Notes under the pieces: model-generated
Told to the model about the DNA's origin: nothing
The model's input: only the letters and a program-made list of their open reading frames with translations
Databases searched by the model: none
Part shown: piece by piece, positions 1 to 8,704 of the stretch
Position numbering within the stretch: the stretch's first letter is position 1
Layout of the letters: each line of letters opens with the position of its first letter
Translations under genes and position numbers: made by a program
Assembly: GCA_902984215.1 (NCBI GenBank)
Contig: CADWAF010000163.1
Location: 1 to 16,290, forward strand
Direction of reading: 5' to 3'
Source: Willaertia magna
Taxonomy: Eukaryota > Heterolobosea > Eutetramitea > Acrasida > Naegleriidae
DNA: 16,290 nt

Positions 1-2
1 AT

Positions 3-461
3 AAAATTACAAATGAAGGAGCTATATATATTGCAACTCAATTTACTAATTATAATTTAACAGAATTAGATCTCTCATATAATTTTATCAAGGACACTGG
101 TTGTGTAGCCATTTTACAATTACAATCTTTACAAAAATTAAAGTTAAATGAAATTGATATTACCAATCATTGTTTTTATCAATTAAATCATTTACCAATT
201 CATTTATATCATTTAGAAATGAATGGTTGTAAAATTGGAGAAAATACAGCATGTGAAATTTTATTTTGTAAAAATAAGAAACAAAAATCTAGATTATCCC
301 ATTTAAGTATCAATAATTGTTATTTTGCTGATCTCATAGTGGATTATTTAAATAAGTACTATTCACTAAGATATCTAGATGTAAGGGATTGTAGATTAAG
401 TAAAGAAGGTAAAAATAGGTTAATACTGGAATGTCCTTTCATTAGTGAAATATTACTTTAA
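3..461 (+). CDS. Leucine-rich-repeat protein, 3' end only
   Basis: The reading frame is open from the window edge (first full codon at 3) to TAA at 459-461, so the 5' part lies outside; the Met at 219 is internal. The visible 152 residues contain degenerate leucine-rich repeats of about 25 residues: LTELDLSYNFIKDTG, LQKLKLNEIDI, LYHLEMNGCKI, LSHLSINNCYF and LRYLDVRDCRLSKEG. The spacing and the x-D-C/N-x-L pattern resemble the ribonuclease-inhibitor or cysteine-containing LRR classes, which form curved protein-binding surfaces. No catalytic domain is visible. Partner and role cannot be told. Its stop lies only 8 bp from the end of the convergent ATPase gene. Confidence 0.8.
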   Translation, partial: KITNEGAIYIATQFTNYNLTELDLSYNFIKDTGCVAILQLQSLQKLKLNEIDITNHCFYQLNHLPIHLYHLEMNGCKIGENTACEILFCKNKKQKSRLSHLSINNCYFADLIVDYLNKYYSLRYLDVRDCRLSKEGKNRLILECPFISEILL

Positions 462-469
462 TTATTTAT

Positions 470-3400
470 TTAAATTGCATCTGTTTTGTCTTCTGCAGGG
501 AAGAAATATTGACACATCTTTTCTACAATAAATACTCCAATAATATTACTTGTTAAAATTGTAAGGAAAAATGTTCTGAAAGAAAAGTGATGATAAATTG
601 TAACACCTTCTGGAATATCTACTAATTCCATTGCCTCATTAACTTCAGGTGCTAAACCACTTGCACATAACATACATAATGCTCCAATACCTAATAAGAT
701 AAATAATAATGGTCTATTCTCAGTTAATCCTTGCATAAAAGGTCTTCCTTTGTAATTATTTGCAAATGTTACTACTGTTTGTAAAGATGTAACAATAAAT
801 ACAATAGTATTTAATAAATTAGGTTTAAAATCTCCTTCAATTGGTTCTAAAATAACGTCTGGTGCTGCTAACTTAGCTGCTTGTACAGATAATACTAAAG
901 TAGTAATATGAATAAAGAATTGACCTAACACAGTTGAAAGCATATAAGGAGAGAAAATAGAAGTATGCGGTCTTTCCTTTGATAAAGTATCTAAAGGTTT
1001 GGATCTTGAAATAAATAAGAAGCACATTGCAATACCAACACCAGTAATCATCATTTGAGAATCTCCAAATTTAACACCATCTAAATAAAGAGCACTTAAT
1101 GAATAAGCTGAAACTAAACAATTAAGTGCTAAAATCTTGTACATTTGCATAGTTGTAACTAAAGTACAACGACCTTGCATAATAATATGAGCACATGATT
1201 CAATAGTAGACTTCTTGGAAGTAAAAGGACTGGCAATAGAGGCGTCACCTAACTTAACTAATTGAGCCTCTTCTTGTTGAGCTAATTGTTCTTGTTTTTC
1301 TTTCATTTCTTTTAATAATTCCATAAATGTTTTCTTCTTTTGAGTTTGTGGATTAAATGTTGGATCTACCTTAGTAAGTTGCTTAATGACATCACTCTTC
1401 TTATGAATTGGTTGTTCAGCTTGATTGTTTTCTTCCTTCTTTGGTGGTTGTTTATTTTCAAGTAATGCGACACCTACATGAGCTTGCTTTAATGCACCAA
1501 CATCATTAGTACCATCACCTGCCATTAAAGTTTGATAGTTTTGTGATTTTAAAGAGGTAACAATAGATTCTTTTTGTTCTGGACTTGTACGTGCAAATAT
1601 TGAAACAGTATTAGTAATAGCATCTAAAATACTCTTTCCATTTTCATTATTAGTAACCGCAGAAAGCAAATCACCACCTACACAGAAATCATATTCTTTT
1701 GATAATTGTAATAATTTTGTATGATCAAATACTTCATCTACATCCTTTGAACAACCACTAATTTCATTTCCATGCCAGAAGAATTCATTATTTTCATATT
1801 TTAATGTTAATAATGGTTTAGAAATCATTTGTAATTCTCTAGCTACATGAGAGGCTGTCAATGAGTTATCACCTGTAATCATTAAAACTCTGTGAGAACT
1901 GTTTCTTAAATTTTCGATAGTCTCCTTAGTTCTTGGTTTAATATCACTTTGGAATGCTGCAAAACCAGCGAATATAAGATCTGATTCTACCTCTTCTCTT
2001 GTTAACTCATTAAATTTAACAGTGCTACTAAGTGGTTTGTAACCTAGAGCAATTACTCTCATACCTTGTTGAGTAAAATATTGGAAGGTTTTATCATATA
2101 TTTCTAAAGCACCCTTAACATCACTATCAATAAAGAATTGTTTAACTATTTCTGGGGCACCCTTTAATAAAACCTTAGTAGTCTTTCCTTCATTCTTATC
2201 TTCAACAGCTACAATAGTTGACATTCTCTTTACTTCAGATTGGAAAGGATAACTCTTTAAAATCTTGATATTTTTAATTTTAGAAGTATTACTTAAACTA
2301 ATTTCTTGTTTAAGTTCAAATCCAACACCTTCTATACCAGAAACTTCCATAGGATCACCAAGTATTTTACCATTTAAATCAAATAAAGAATGACAACCAG
2401 CAATAACCATTCTACTTTTATCGCTAGGTCTTGTTGAAAGTAAGTGAGCATCTTCATTTTCATTGCTTAATGCTATTCCTTTGAGTGTCATCTTGTCACT
2501 AACTAAGGTTCCTGTTTTATCAAAACAACAAACATTTACCTTTCCAGCAAATGGAATTCTAAAAGGTTCAGTACAGAAAATGCCTTGAGCAGACAATGAT
2601 AATAAAGAATTATTAACAGCTAAAGAAAGTTCCATTGGTAATTCTGGAGGTACTACTGAAGTAATAATTAAAATACAATTCAATATTAACTTATATTTGC
2701 TCTTATCTGGATGTTGTAATCCTTCATATAAAACATAAGCACTAGCAGCAATTGCGAATATCAATAAAAACAAAATAAATAATAAGGCCTCTAAATTATT
2801 AGCACTAACCCTTTCAGTAGCATATAAAATAGTTCTAATTAATTTACCTTGTGAAGTTTCAAATCCAGTTCTTAGAACAATACCAATTGCTCCCTTATCA
2901 GGTGAAACTTTACCATTCACACTTCCAGTCATGTGTTGTAAAACAACTGTACCACCAGAGATAACATGATTTTTATCAATATTTCTAATATCTAACTTCT
3001 TTCTTTCTTTTAATTCTTGAATTGGTATTGGTTCTTTCCTTTGTGGAGTAGATTCACCTGTTAATAAAGCTTCATTAGTAACACATCTTCCATTAATTAT
3101 TAAAATATCACATGGAGTCACTTGATCTTCTTCAGCATGATTAGTCACAGAAACAATATCATTTGGTAATAAATCAACACTACTTATTTGAATCCATTTA
3201 TCATTACGATAAACATGCATAAATTGAGGCTTAGTAGCCATTTGTCTAATTTGTTTTAAATTCCTTAATCTTTGGTTAACAACAGTACTTTCAAAAACAA
3301 ATAACATAACTAAGGTAAACATTGAATAATACCAATATTCATCTAAACACCAAAGTAAAACACAAAATACTTGAAATACAAAGAATGGTGCTAATGCGTG

Positions 3401-4045
3401 TTCAATAAATAAGTCCATAAACTTAGGGATAGGAATTGTAAATTGATTTTGACCATATAATCTTCTTTTTGAATAAATTTCTTTATCATTTAAACCTGTT
3501 TTCTCACATTTTTTAATCCATTCTTGTAATGTGACATTTTGTTTTTCTAATAATTGATATGGGAATTTACTTTTAATAAATAATTTATTTTGTGAATCCC
3601 AAAAGAATAATTTTTTTTGATATTCAAAATAATGTACCACATTTCCGTTCTCATCTCTAATAGATTTTAAAGGGCATAATTCTGTAAAACCTTTATGTTT
3701 TTTAGGGATTACTTGAACAATAACATTTTCATTCATTTCATTAATTACTTTATAATATTGAGTAAATACCTTAACATGAACATTCCAATAGCAAGCTAAG
3801 AAAGTTAATATTTGTAATAAAATTAAAGGAGCGAAAGTTATTAAATGATAAAAAATTTGATAATCTCCGAAAGTATCTTCTTGGGTATGATGGATAGAAG
3901 AATAAGTTGATGGTAATAAATAGAATTGAATAAATACAGATGCTATAGGATATATAAAAAGAAAAGGTAAAACATTCCAGTGCAATAGAAAAGGCTTCCT
4001 ACGGAGAAGAGAAAGGCTTGCTATTGTCTTTTGTTCAACAATCAT
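470..4045 (-). CDS. ATP13A1: P5A-type transport ATPase (ATP13A1/Spf1 family), ER
   Basis: One intronless 1191-residue frame, close to yeast Spf1 and human ATP13A1 in length. Two hydrophobic N-terminal hairpins (about 22-45 and 64-88) precede the P-type core. The actuator motif TGES is at 329-332. The P5A signature PPELP is in the fourth core helix at 466-470. The phosphorylated Asp is D509 in DKTGT, the nucleotide-domain motif KGAPE is at 628-632, TGDN at 724-727 and the hinge GDGTND at 843-848. A charged K/Q-rich linker (about 865-930) is followed by the family block VKLGDASIASPFTSK and C-terminal membrane helices. Known members sit in the ER membrane and extract mis-inserted transmembrane helices using ATP; this role is by homology. 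ATG at 4045 is preceded by an A-tract. All catalytic residues seem present. It is divergent to CLN3 with a 227-bp spacer. Confidence 0.96.
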   Translation of the reverse strand: MIVEQKTIASLSLLRRKPFLLHWNVLPFLFIYPIASVFIQFYLLPSTYSSIHHTQEDTFGDYQIFYHLITFAPLILLQILTFLACYWNVHVKVFTQYYKVINEMNENVIVQVIPKKHKGFTELCPLKSIRDENGNVVHYFEYQKKLFFWDSQNKLFIKSKFPYQLLEKQNVTLQEWIKKCEKTGLNDKEIYSKRRLYGQNQFTIPIPKFMDLFIEHALAPFFVFQVFCVLLWCLDEYWYYSMFTLVMLFVFESTVVNQRLRNLKQIRQMATKPQFMHVYRNDKWIQISSVDLLPNDIVSVTNHAEEDQVTPCDILIINGRCVTNEALLTGESTPQRKEPIPIQELKERKKLDIRNIDKNHVISGGTVVLQHMTGSVNGKVSPDKGAIGIVLRTGFETSQGKLIRTILYATERVSANNLEALLFILFLLIFAIAASAYVLYEGLQHPDKSKYKLILNCILIITSVVPPELPMELSLAVNNSLLSLSAQGIFCTEPFRIPFAGKVNVCCFDKTGTLVSDKMTLKGIALSNENEDAHLLSTRPSDKSRMVIAGCHSLFDLNGKILGDPMEVSGIEGVGFELKQEISLSNTSKIKNIKILKSYPFQSEVKRMSTIVAVEDKNEGKTTKVLLKGAPEIVKQFFIDSDVKGALEIYDKTFQYFTQQGMRVIALGYKPLSSTVKFNELTREEVESDLIFAGFAAFQSDIKPRTKETIENLRNSSHRVLMITGDNSLTASHVARELQMISKPLLTLKYENNEFFWHGNEISGCSKDVDEVFDHTKLLQLSKEYDFCVGGDLLSAVTNNENGKSILDAITNTVSIFARTSPEQKESIVTSLKSQNYQTLMAGDGTNDVGALKQAHVGVALLENKQPPKKEENNQAEQPIHKKSDVIKQLTKVDPTFNPQTQKKKTFMELLKEMKEKQEQLAQQEEAQLVKLGDASIASPFTSKKSTIESCAHIIMQGRCTLVTTMQMYKILALNCLVSAYSLSALYLDGVKFGDSQMMITGVGIAMCFLFISRSKPLDTLSKERPHTSIFSPYMLSTVLGQFFIHITTLVLSVQAAKLAAPDVILEPIEGDFKPNLLNTIVFIVTSLQTVVTFANNYKGRPFMQGLTENRPLLFILLGIGALCMLCASGLAPEVNEAMELVDIPEGVTIYHHFSFRTFFLTILTSNIIGVFIVEKMCQYFFPAEDKTDAI

Positions 4046-4211
4046 ATTTTTTTTAAATAATTTTCAATAAAAAATAATGCCACCAAAATTCCTTTATTAC
4101 CTTAAATTTTTAATCCTTTAGATTGAAGTAATGATGCTTCTGTCGTATTATTCAATTAATGGAATGGTATGGAGATATAGTAATATTAGAAGAATTAGAT
4201 GAATGAGCTAT

Positions 4212-4224
4212 TGCCCAATGGGCA
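4212..4224. promoter_or_regulatory. 13-bp palindrome with CCAAT/ATTGG in a divergent promoter
   Basis: TGCCCAATGGGCA is a perfect inverted repeat (6-bp arms around one A). It lies in the 227-bp spacer between the divergent P5A ATPase and CLN3 genes, about 50 bp from the CLN3 start. It carries a CCAAT core in the plus direction, and an ATTGG lies nearby at 4243-4247. A dimeric-factor or CCAAT-type site is possible; function is inference only. The rest of the spacer is AT-rich with no recognised element. Confidence 0.25.
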
Positions 4225-4272
4225 CGCCAAACAAGGCTTTGCATTGGAGGGTAAAATTGAACTTAAAAAAAT

Positions 4273-5683
4273 ATGAATTCAGAGGAGACAGGCTCACGAG
4301 CCATAACTCCAAAGACAGTTCTTTCCGATGAAAGCGATTCTCTTTTGAGGCCATCACTAGAGTATGTTAAAGATGATAGCAATAATGATAATGAGAATAA
4401 AGATGTTGATGATAATGAAATTAAAATTGAAGATGGAATTGGACAAGAAGTTAAACCTGTTAAAAAATCAAATTGGAGAGATTTAATTGCATTCTTTATA
4501 TGCGGATTACTAAATAATTATTCCTATGTTATTATGTTGTCGGCAGCAGAAGATCTTGTAAAAGGTTTAACCGGAGTTGTTCTTTTGGCAGATATCATCC
4601 CGACTCTAGTTCTAAAAGTATTAGCTCCTTTCTTTTTGCACCTCATCCCATTCAATATTAGAGTAACTGTTGCAGTAGCTTTAGCTATTGGATCTTTTTT
4701 AATGGTAGCTTGGTCTGAAGTAATAGCTCTTAGACTTGTTGGTGTAGTGTTAGCTTCCATTAGTTCGGGAGGTGGAGAAATTACCTTCTTGGCAATGTCT
4801 AGTTACTACCATAAGAATACTGTCAGCGCTTGGTCAAGTGGTACAGGTGGCGCTGGAATTGCTGGCTCTTTAAGTTATCTTGCCTTAAAAGGTTGGTTTA
4901 ATCTTACTCCTAAGGTAGCTTTATCTATTATTTCTCCATTACCATTAATCATGTTATTTGCTACTTTCTTCTTAATGACTGGTGCTCATTATTCTGCTGG
5001 ATTTTGTTCTAGAGGTAAAGGAATTGCTAAACAAAAAGATAGTACTGTTACTGAGTTGACAGCACGAGAGAAAATTAGAATGATACCAACTTTATTGAAG
5101 TATATGATACCTTTGACAGTGGTTTATTATGCAGAATACAGTATTAATCAAGGAATGTAAGTAAGAAGCATTTTACTTCTGTTTTTACAAAATTTACTTT
5201 TTTAAAGATTTCCTAATTTGAAATTCAGAAAAGAATTAATACCAATGGAAGATGATTATGTTTATTATCAATTTTTATATCAAGGTATGTGGTCTAGATT
5301 AATAATTATTAATTAATTATTTTTATTAAGCTGGTGTATTTATTTCTAGAAGTTCTGTAAATATATTCCCAATCAAAAGACTATGGGTTCCAGCAGTACT
5401 GCAATGTTGTTTATTTATTTTCTTCTTCCTTGATGCTTACTTTAGATTTGTTCCAGTTATATTTTTCACTTTTTGTTTAATCCTTTTTGAGGGGTTATTG
5501 GGTGGTGGAACATATGTCAATACATATATGTGTATTACAAAAGAAATGGGACCTAGAGAAAGAGAATTTACATTAAGTACTGTTTCCATGAGTGATGCAT
5601 TAGGAATTAGTGCAGCGGGTTTGACGAGTGTGTTTTTAGAACCTTGGTTAAGAGAACACCAATCTAAGAGGTTGGGGTATTAG
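4273..5683 (+). CDS. CLN3: CLN3/battenin lysosomal membrane protein (3 exons)
   Basis: Exons 4273-5156, 5208-5284 and 5331-5683 join to 1314 nt, giving 437 residues, almost exactly the length of human CLN3 (438). Both introns are short with good donors (gtaagt, gtatgt), and splicing restores family blocks. A hydrophilic acidic N-terminus (1-66) holds an acidic di-leucine ESDSLL (20-25), a possible lysosomal sorting signal. Then come NNYSYVIMLSAA (81-92), SSGGGE (164-169), WSSGTGGAG (187-195), YYAEYSINQG before the first splice site, and EGLLGGGTYVN (374-384). About ten to eleven hydrophobic segments fit the MFS-like fold. Family members act in the lysosome or vacuole membrane and are needed to clear glycerophosphodiesters. 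Unlike human CLN3 the C-terminus (KRLGY) has no CaaX-like cysteine. It converges on the M3 peptidase gene with a 22-bp gap. Confidence 0.95.
5157..5207 (+). other. CLN3: CLN3 intron 1 (51 nt)
   Basis: Starts gtaagtaag and ends ttttttaaag. It splits an Ile codon (AT|A). Removal continues the conserved YYAEYSINQG block into exon 2; without splicing a TAA follows at once. Confidence 0.9.
5285..5330 (+). other. CLN3: CLN3 intron 2 (46 nt)
   Basis: Starts gtatgtgg and ends ttattaag. It splits an Ala codon (G|CT) and restores the conserved Y-Q-A-G-V-F motif seen in animal CLN3 proteins. Confidence 0.9.
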
Positions 5684-5705
5684 CGAAAATTTTGAACTTT
5701 TTAAT

Positions 5706-8255
5706 TTATAAAGAATTATTTATTTTACATTGATTATAATTTACACCTATGGAAGAAAAGAAAGCATTTGTGCTTGGTTTTCTTCCCAAAAATTGGACTA
5801 ACATATCCATTCCGTCAACCGTGCCACCTCTCTCTAATATTATTTCTCTATACAATTCACTCACATTAGTTTTAGAGTTGAGTGAATTATTTTCCTTGAA
5901 ATAATTAAATATGTCACATGAAAATACTTGTGAGTACAGATAACTATAAAATCCACTATCATAGTTTCTGAATAAGTGACCAAAAGAGGCACAAGGATTA
6001 ACACCTTCTGGTAATTGTATCATTGTGATTTCTTCTTTTAATTGTTTGTATAAGTCAAAACATGTATTATTAGGGTTCTTAGATAGGTAATCATCATGAA
6101 CTAGAATATCAAACATAGCTAAGTGAACTCTTTGTAAAGTTTGCAATCCTATTCCTAAAATTCTACTTTGTTTTAATTCTTCAACAATATCCTTAGGCAC
6201 TTTCTCTTTTGTCTCATAATGTCCAGCAAGAAGATTTAAGGTAAATTCATCCCAAATCCAATTTTCTTGGAATTGACTAGGAAGCTCTGCACAATCTTTC
6301 TCCACTGAAGTGCCAGAAAATCTAGCATATGGAGATAAAGTACACATATTATGAAAACAATGACCAAATTCATGAAGCAATGTTTTCAATTCCGTTACTT
6401 TCAACAAATGAGTACTTTCACCAGACGATTTATGAGTAAACTGAGCTACTATACAACAAACAGGTAATTGACAGTTATCATTTGACTTTACAAATCTACA
6501 TTGAATTGGAAAACATGCATTGCTATGATACTTTCCTTTTCTTTGAAAAACGTCCATAAAGAAATGACCTAATAAACGTTGTTGTTTCGTCTTTCCAGTA
6601 ACACCACTTCCTCTCTTATTATCATACACTGAAAAAAACCTAACAGAAGAATCCCAAACAATATCCTTCACCTTATCACTATCTTCACGAATTTCAACAG
6701 AATATAAATTTCCAAATAACTTTAAAATTTTCTTTAAGGTGGGCTCAAAAGGTAAATAATTTTTAATTTGATTTGCTTTCGTTAAATGGTTAGATAACTG
6801 TCCAGTAAAAAAAGAAATATCCCATGAATTTATCTTTCCATCAAATTCAATATTATTTTCCTTACAAAATTCTTCTTTTAAATTTAATAATTCATCCATT
6901 TCTTTCTTTGCTAATGGTTCAATCTTTTCCTTAATTTCTCCTAAAAATTGTTTAACCGTTTCTACATTCTTAGCCATTCTTATTTCAAGAATATAATCTG
7001 CATGAGATTTATAACCTAATAACTTAGCTACTTGATTCCTTAGAGAAATAACCTTTTCAAATAGTGAGGCATTAAGATCCTTACATTTACTTAGAGATGA
7101 AATATTTGCTAATTTTCTAACTTGTTCAGATTTTGCACATTTCATTAGGGTTGCATAATCGGATGACTTCATACAAACCAAATAGTTGAATTTACCATTC
7201 CCCAATTCTTTTCTAGGAAGGGCATCAAGATAACTTTCAGAAACACCATCTAAATCTTTAGGAGAGAATTCTAAAATTTCAGGTTCTGCTTCTACAAGAT
7301 TAGTATTATACTTAATACTTAGTTTAGAGATTTGTTTTTTAAGTTTAGAAATACGTTTAAGAAGAGATGCATCGCAACGACCCAAGCCATTACGTTCAAA
7401 ATCTCTTAACATTCTATCTAACAAACGCTTTTGAACACAAGATAACATGGAATATTCAACATCTTTAACAGTTTTCATGAGATGATATAATTTCTCATTA
7501 AAGAATAAGTCAATACGAAATCTTTCAATTGAACGGTTTGCTTCTGAACAACTGGAACGAGAAGATAATGTTTCACCCAAAAGACTGAGTGCACTAAAAG
7601 ATTGGTTCATTGTTATCATTTCACCTTCTATTTCTGCAATAGGTTGGATAAAAGATTGGAAGAGATTACAATTACTATTATTATTATTTACAATGGTTTG
7701 TTGCACCTTTCCAAACCTGTCAATTAAATTGTCAATGGTCTTTTCAGCAGTTTCAATAAATTCTTTTGATAATTGAGTAATTTCACTAACGTTATCTTGT
7801 CTCGTTACTTTAAGAACGGTTAATAAATATTTATTTAAAGTAACATGAGGATCTACCGGCTCAGCATTTTCTTGAGTAGTGGAATGCTTCTCATCAACAT
7901 TCCATACAACAATTTCTTTAATATTTTTATTAGTTTTCTTTTCATAGTTTAAAGCTTTTTCACAAATCTGTTAAAGAACTCGGTTCAGGCAAATGAACTT
8001 ACCTTGTTGTTTATTATTGCGATAGGAATGAAAGACTTGTTCTGTTTCTTCTAATTCTCTTTGGAAAAGAGGTTTAGTAACAGTATTAGCTTGTTTATCA
8101 CTTTCTTCGAATAATTCTTGTTCAAGATTAACATGAGATTTCCATGAAGTAATACGTTTTTGTCTTTGAGTGTTATTGTTAGGGAAGGCTTGATCAAACA
8201 TTACAGATGACTGTAACGTTCCCTCCATTTCTTCGTTGTTAGCTTCTGACAACAT
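5706..8255 (-). CDS. M3-family zinc oligopeptidase (thimet oligopeptidase/neurolysin-like), 2 exons
   Basis: Exon 1 (8255-8003) and exon 2 (7954-5706) give 833 residues. The large exon has no Met for its first roughly 200 residues. The GTG at 7706 is not a plausible eukaryotic start, so the upstream ATG at 8255 and a 48-nt intron are needed. The zinc motif HEFGH lies at 612-616. The third ligand Glu (E641, in DCAELPSQ) is 29 residues on, the same spacing as in human thimet oligopeptidase. Substrate-binding YDSGFYSYLYSQVF follows near the C-terminus. These enzymes cut short peptides, usually in the cytosol, or in mitochondria when targeted. The N-terminus here (about 100 extra residues, acidic and Gln/Asn-rich) is longer than usual and does not look like a targeting peptide. 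All active-site residues are present. Confidence 0.93.
7955..8002 (-). other. M3 peptidase intron (48 nt)
   Basis: Read on the minus strand it begins gtaagttcat and ends gtgaaaaag, splitting an Ala codon (G|CT). The earlier acceptor-like ...ttaacag would give the wrong phase and an immediate stop, so the later AAG acceptor is preferred. The total coding length then divides by three. Confidence 0.75.
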
Positions 8256-8704
8256 TGTAAATAATTTTTGTTAGATGTTGTATGGGTTTTGTGTTGGGTT
8301 TTGATTTGTTTTTTTTTGTTTGTTCTTGCTGTATTTCTTTAGTTTTACGTCTCTTTTTATAGTGTTTAGGATCTTCTTCACCTTTCTGGTTTGAAAAAAT
8401 TGTCAAACGAACGGGTCACCCCAAAAACACGTTCAGCAGGAATCGAAGGAATGACCCTGGGGCTAATTAAGGTTTAAGGGTCCCCACTAAAAAACATTCG
8501 TAATTAAAGCCGTTTTACATTTTAACACTTGATACATGTATTAGATGTCTTCCATTATGTAAGTGAAAATTACAGAGTTAATCTACCACCCTGGTATAAA
8601 GTATATCACCAATTAAAAATATAGATATTCTGATTTTCGAAGTTTGGTTCATGATTTGTTCCTCCTAAACAATTTACAAAACAAAAGAAAACTAATCAAA
8701 AAAA
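8256..8704. other. Intergenic region between the M3 peptidase and F-box genes (449 bp)
   Basis: Divergent promoter region. The first 150 bp is T-rich with a run of nine T (probable peptidase 5' UTR or promoter on the minus strand). A GC-rich structured island occupies about 8405-8490. The remainder is AT-rich, with a 10-bp palindrome ATACATGTAT at 8532-8541 and a final A-tract before the F-box ATG. No gene is supported. Confidence 0.6.
8413..8486. other. GC-rich two-hairpin element, possible ncRNA or regulatory structure
   Basis: A patch much richer in G and C than its surroundings. GGGTCA (8413-8418) pairs perfectly with TGACCC (8452-8457). Immediately after, TGGGG (8458-8462) pairs with CCCCA (8482-8486), making two back-to-back hairpins. 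Alternative pairings exist: CCCCA at 8419-8423 with the same TGGGG, and GGGTC at 8478-8482 with GACCC at 8453-8457. It matches no RNA class I recognise; it could also be a binding-site cluster or transferred remnant. Confidence 0.3.

Noticed and set aside
4524..4760. Minus-strand open frame of 78 codons
   Set aside because: It lies wholly inside CLN3 exon 1, which has strong homology; it is a shadow frame.
8262..8400. Minus-strand K/Q-rich open frame upstream of the M3 start
   Set aside because: It is in a different frame from the M3 ATG, lacks its own ATG and is low complexity; probably 5' UTR.
8435..8460. tRNA-like T-loop (TTCGATTC on the minus strand) in the GC island
   Set aside because: The flanking bases do not pair as a T-stem and no acceptor or anticodon arm can be drawn.
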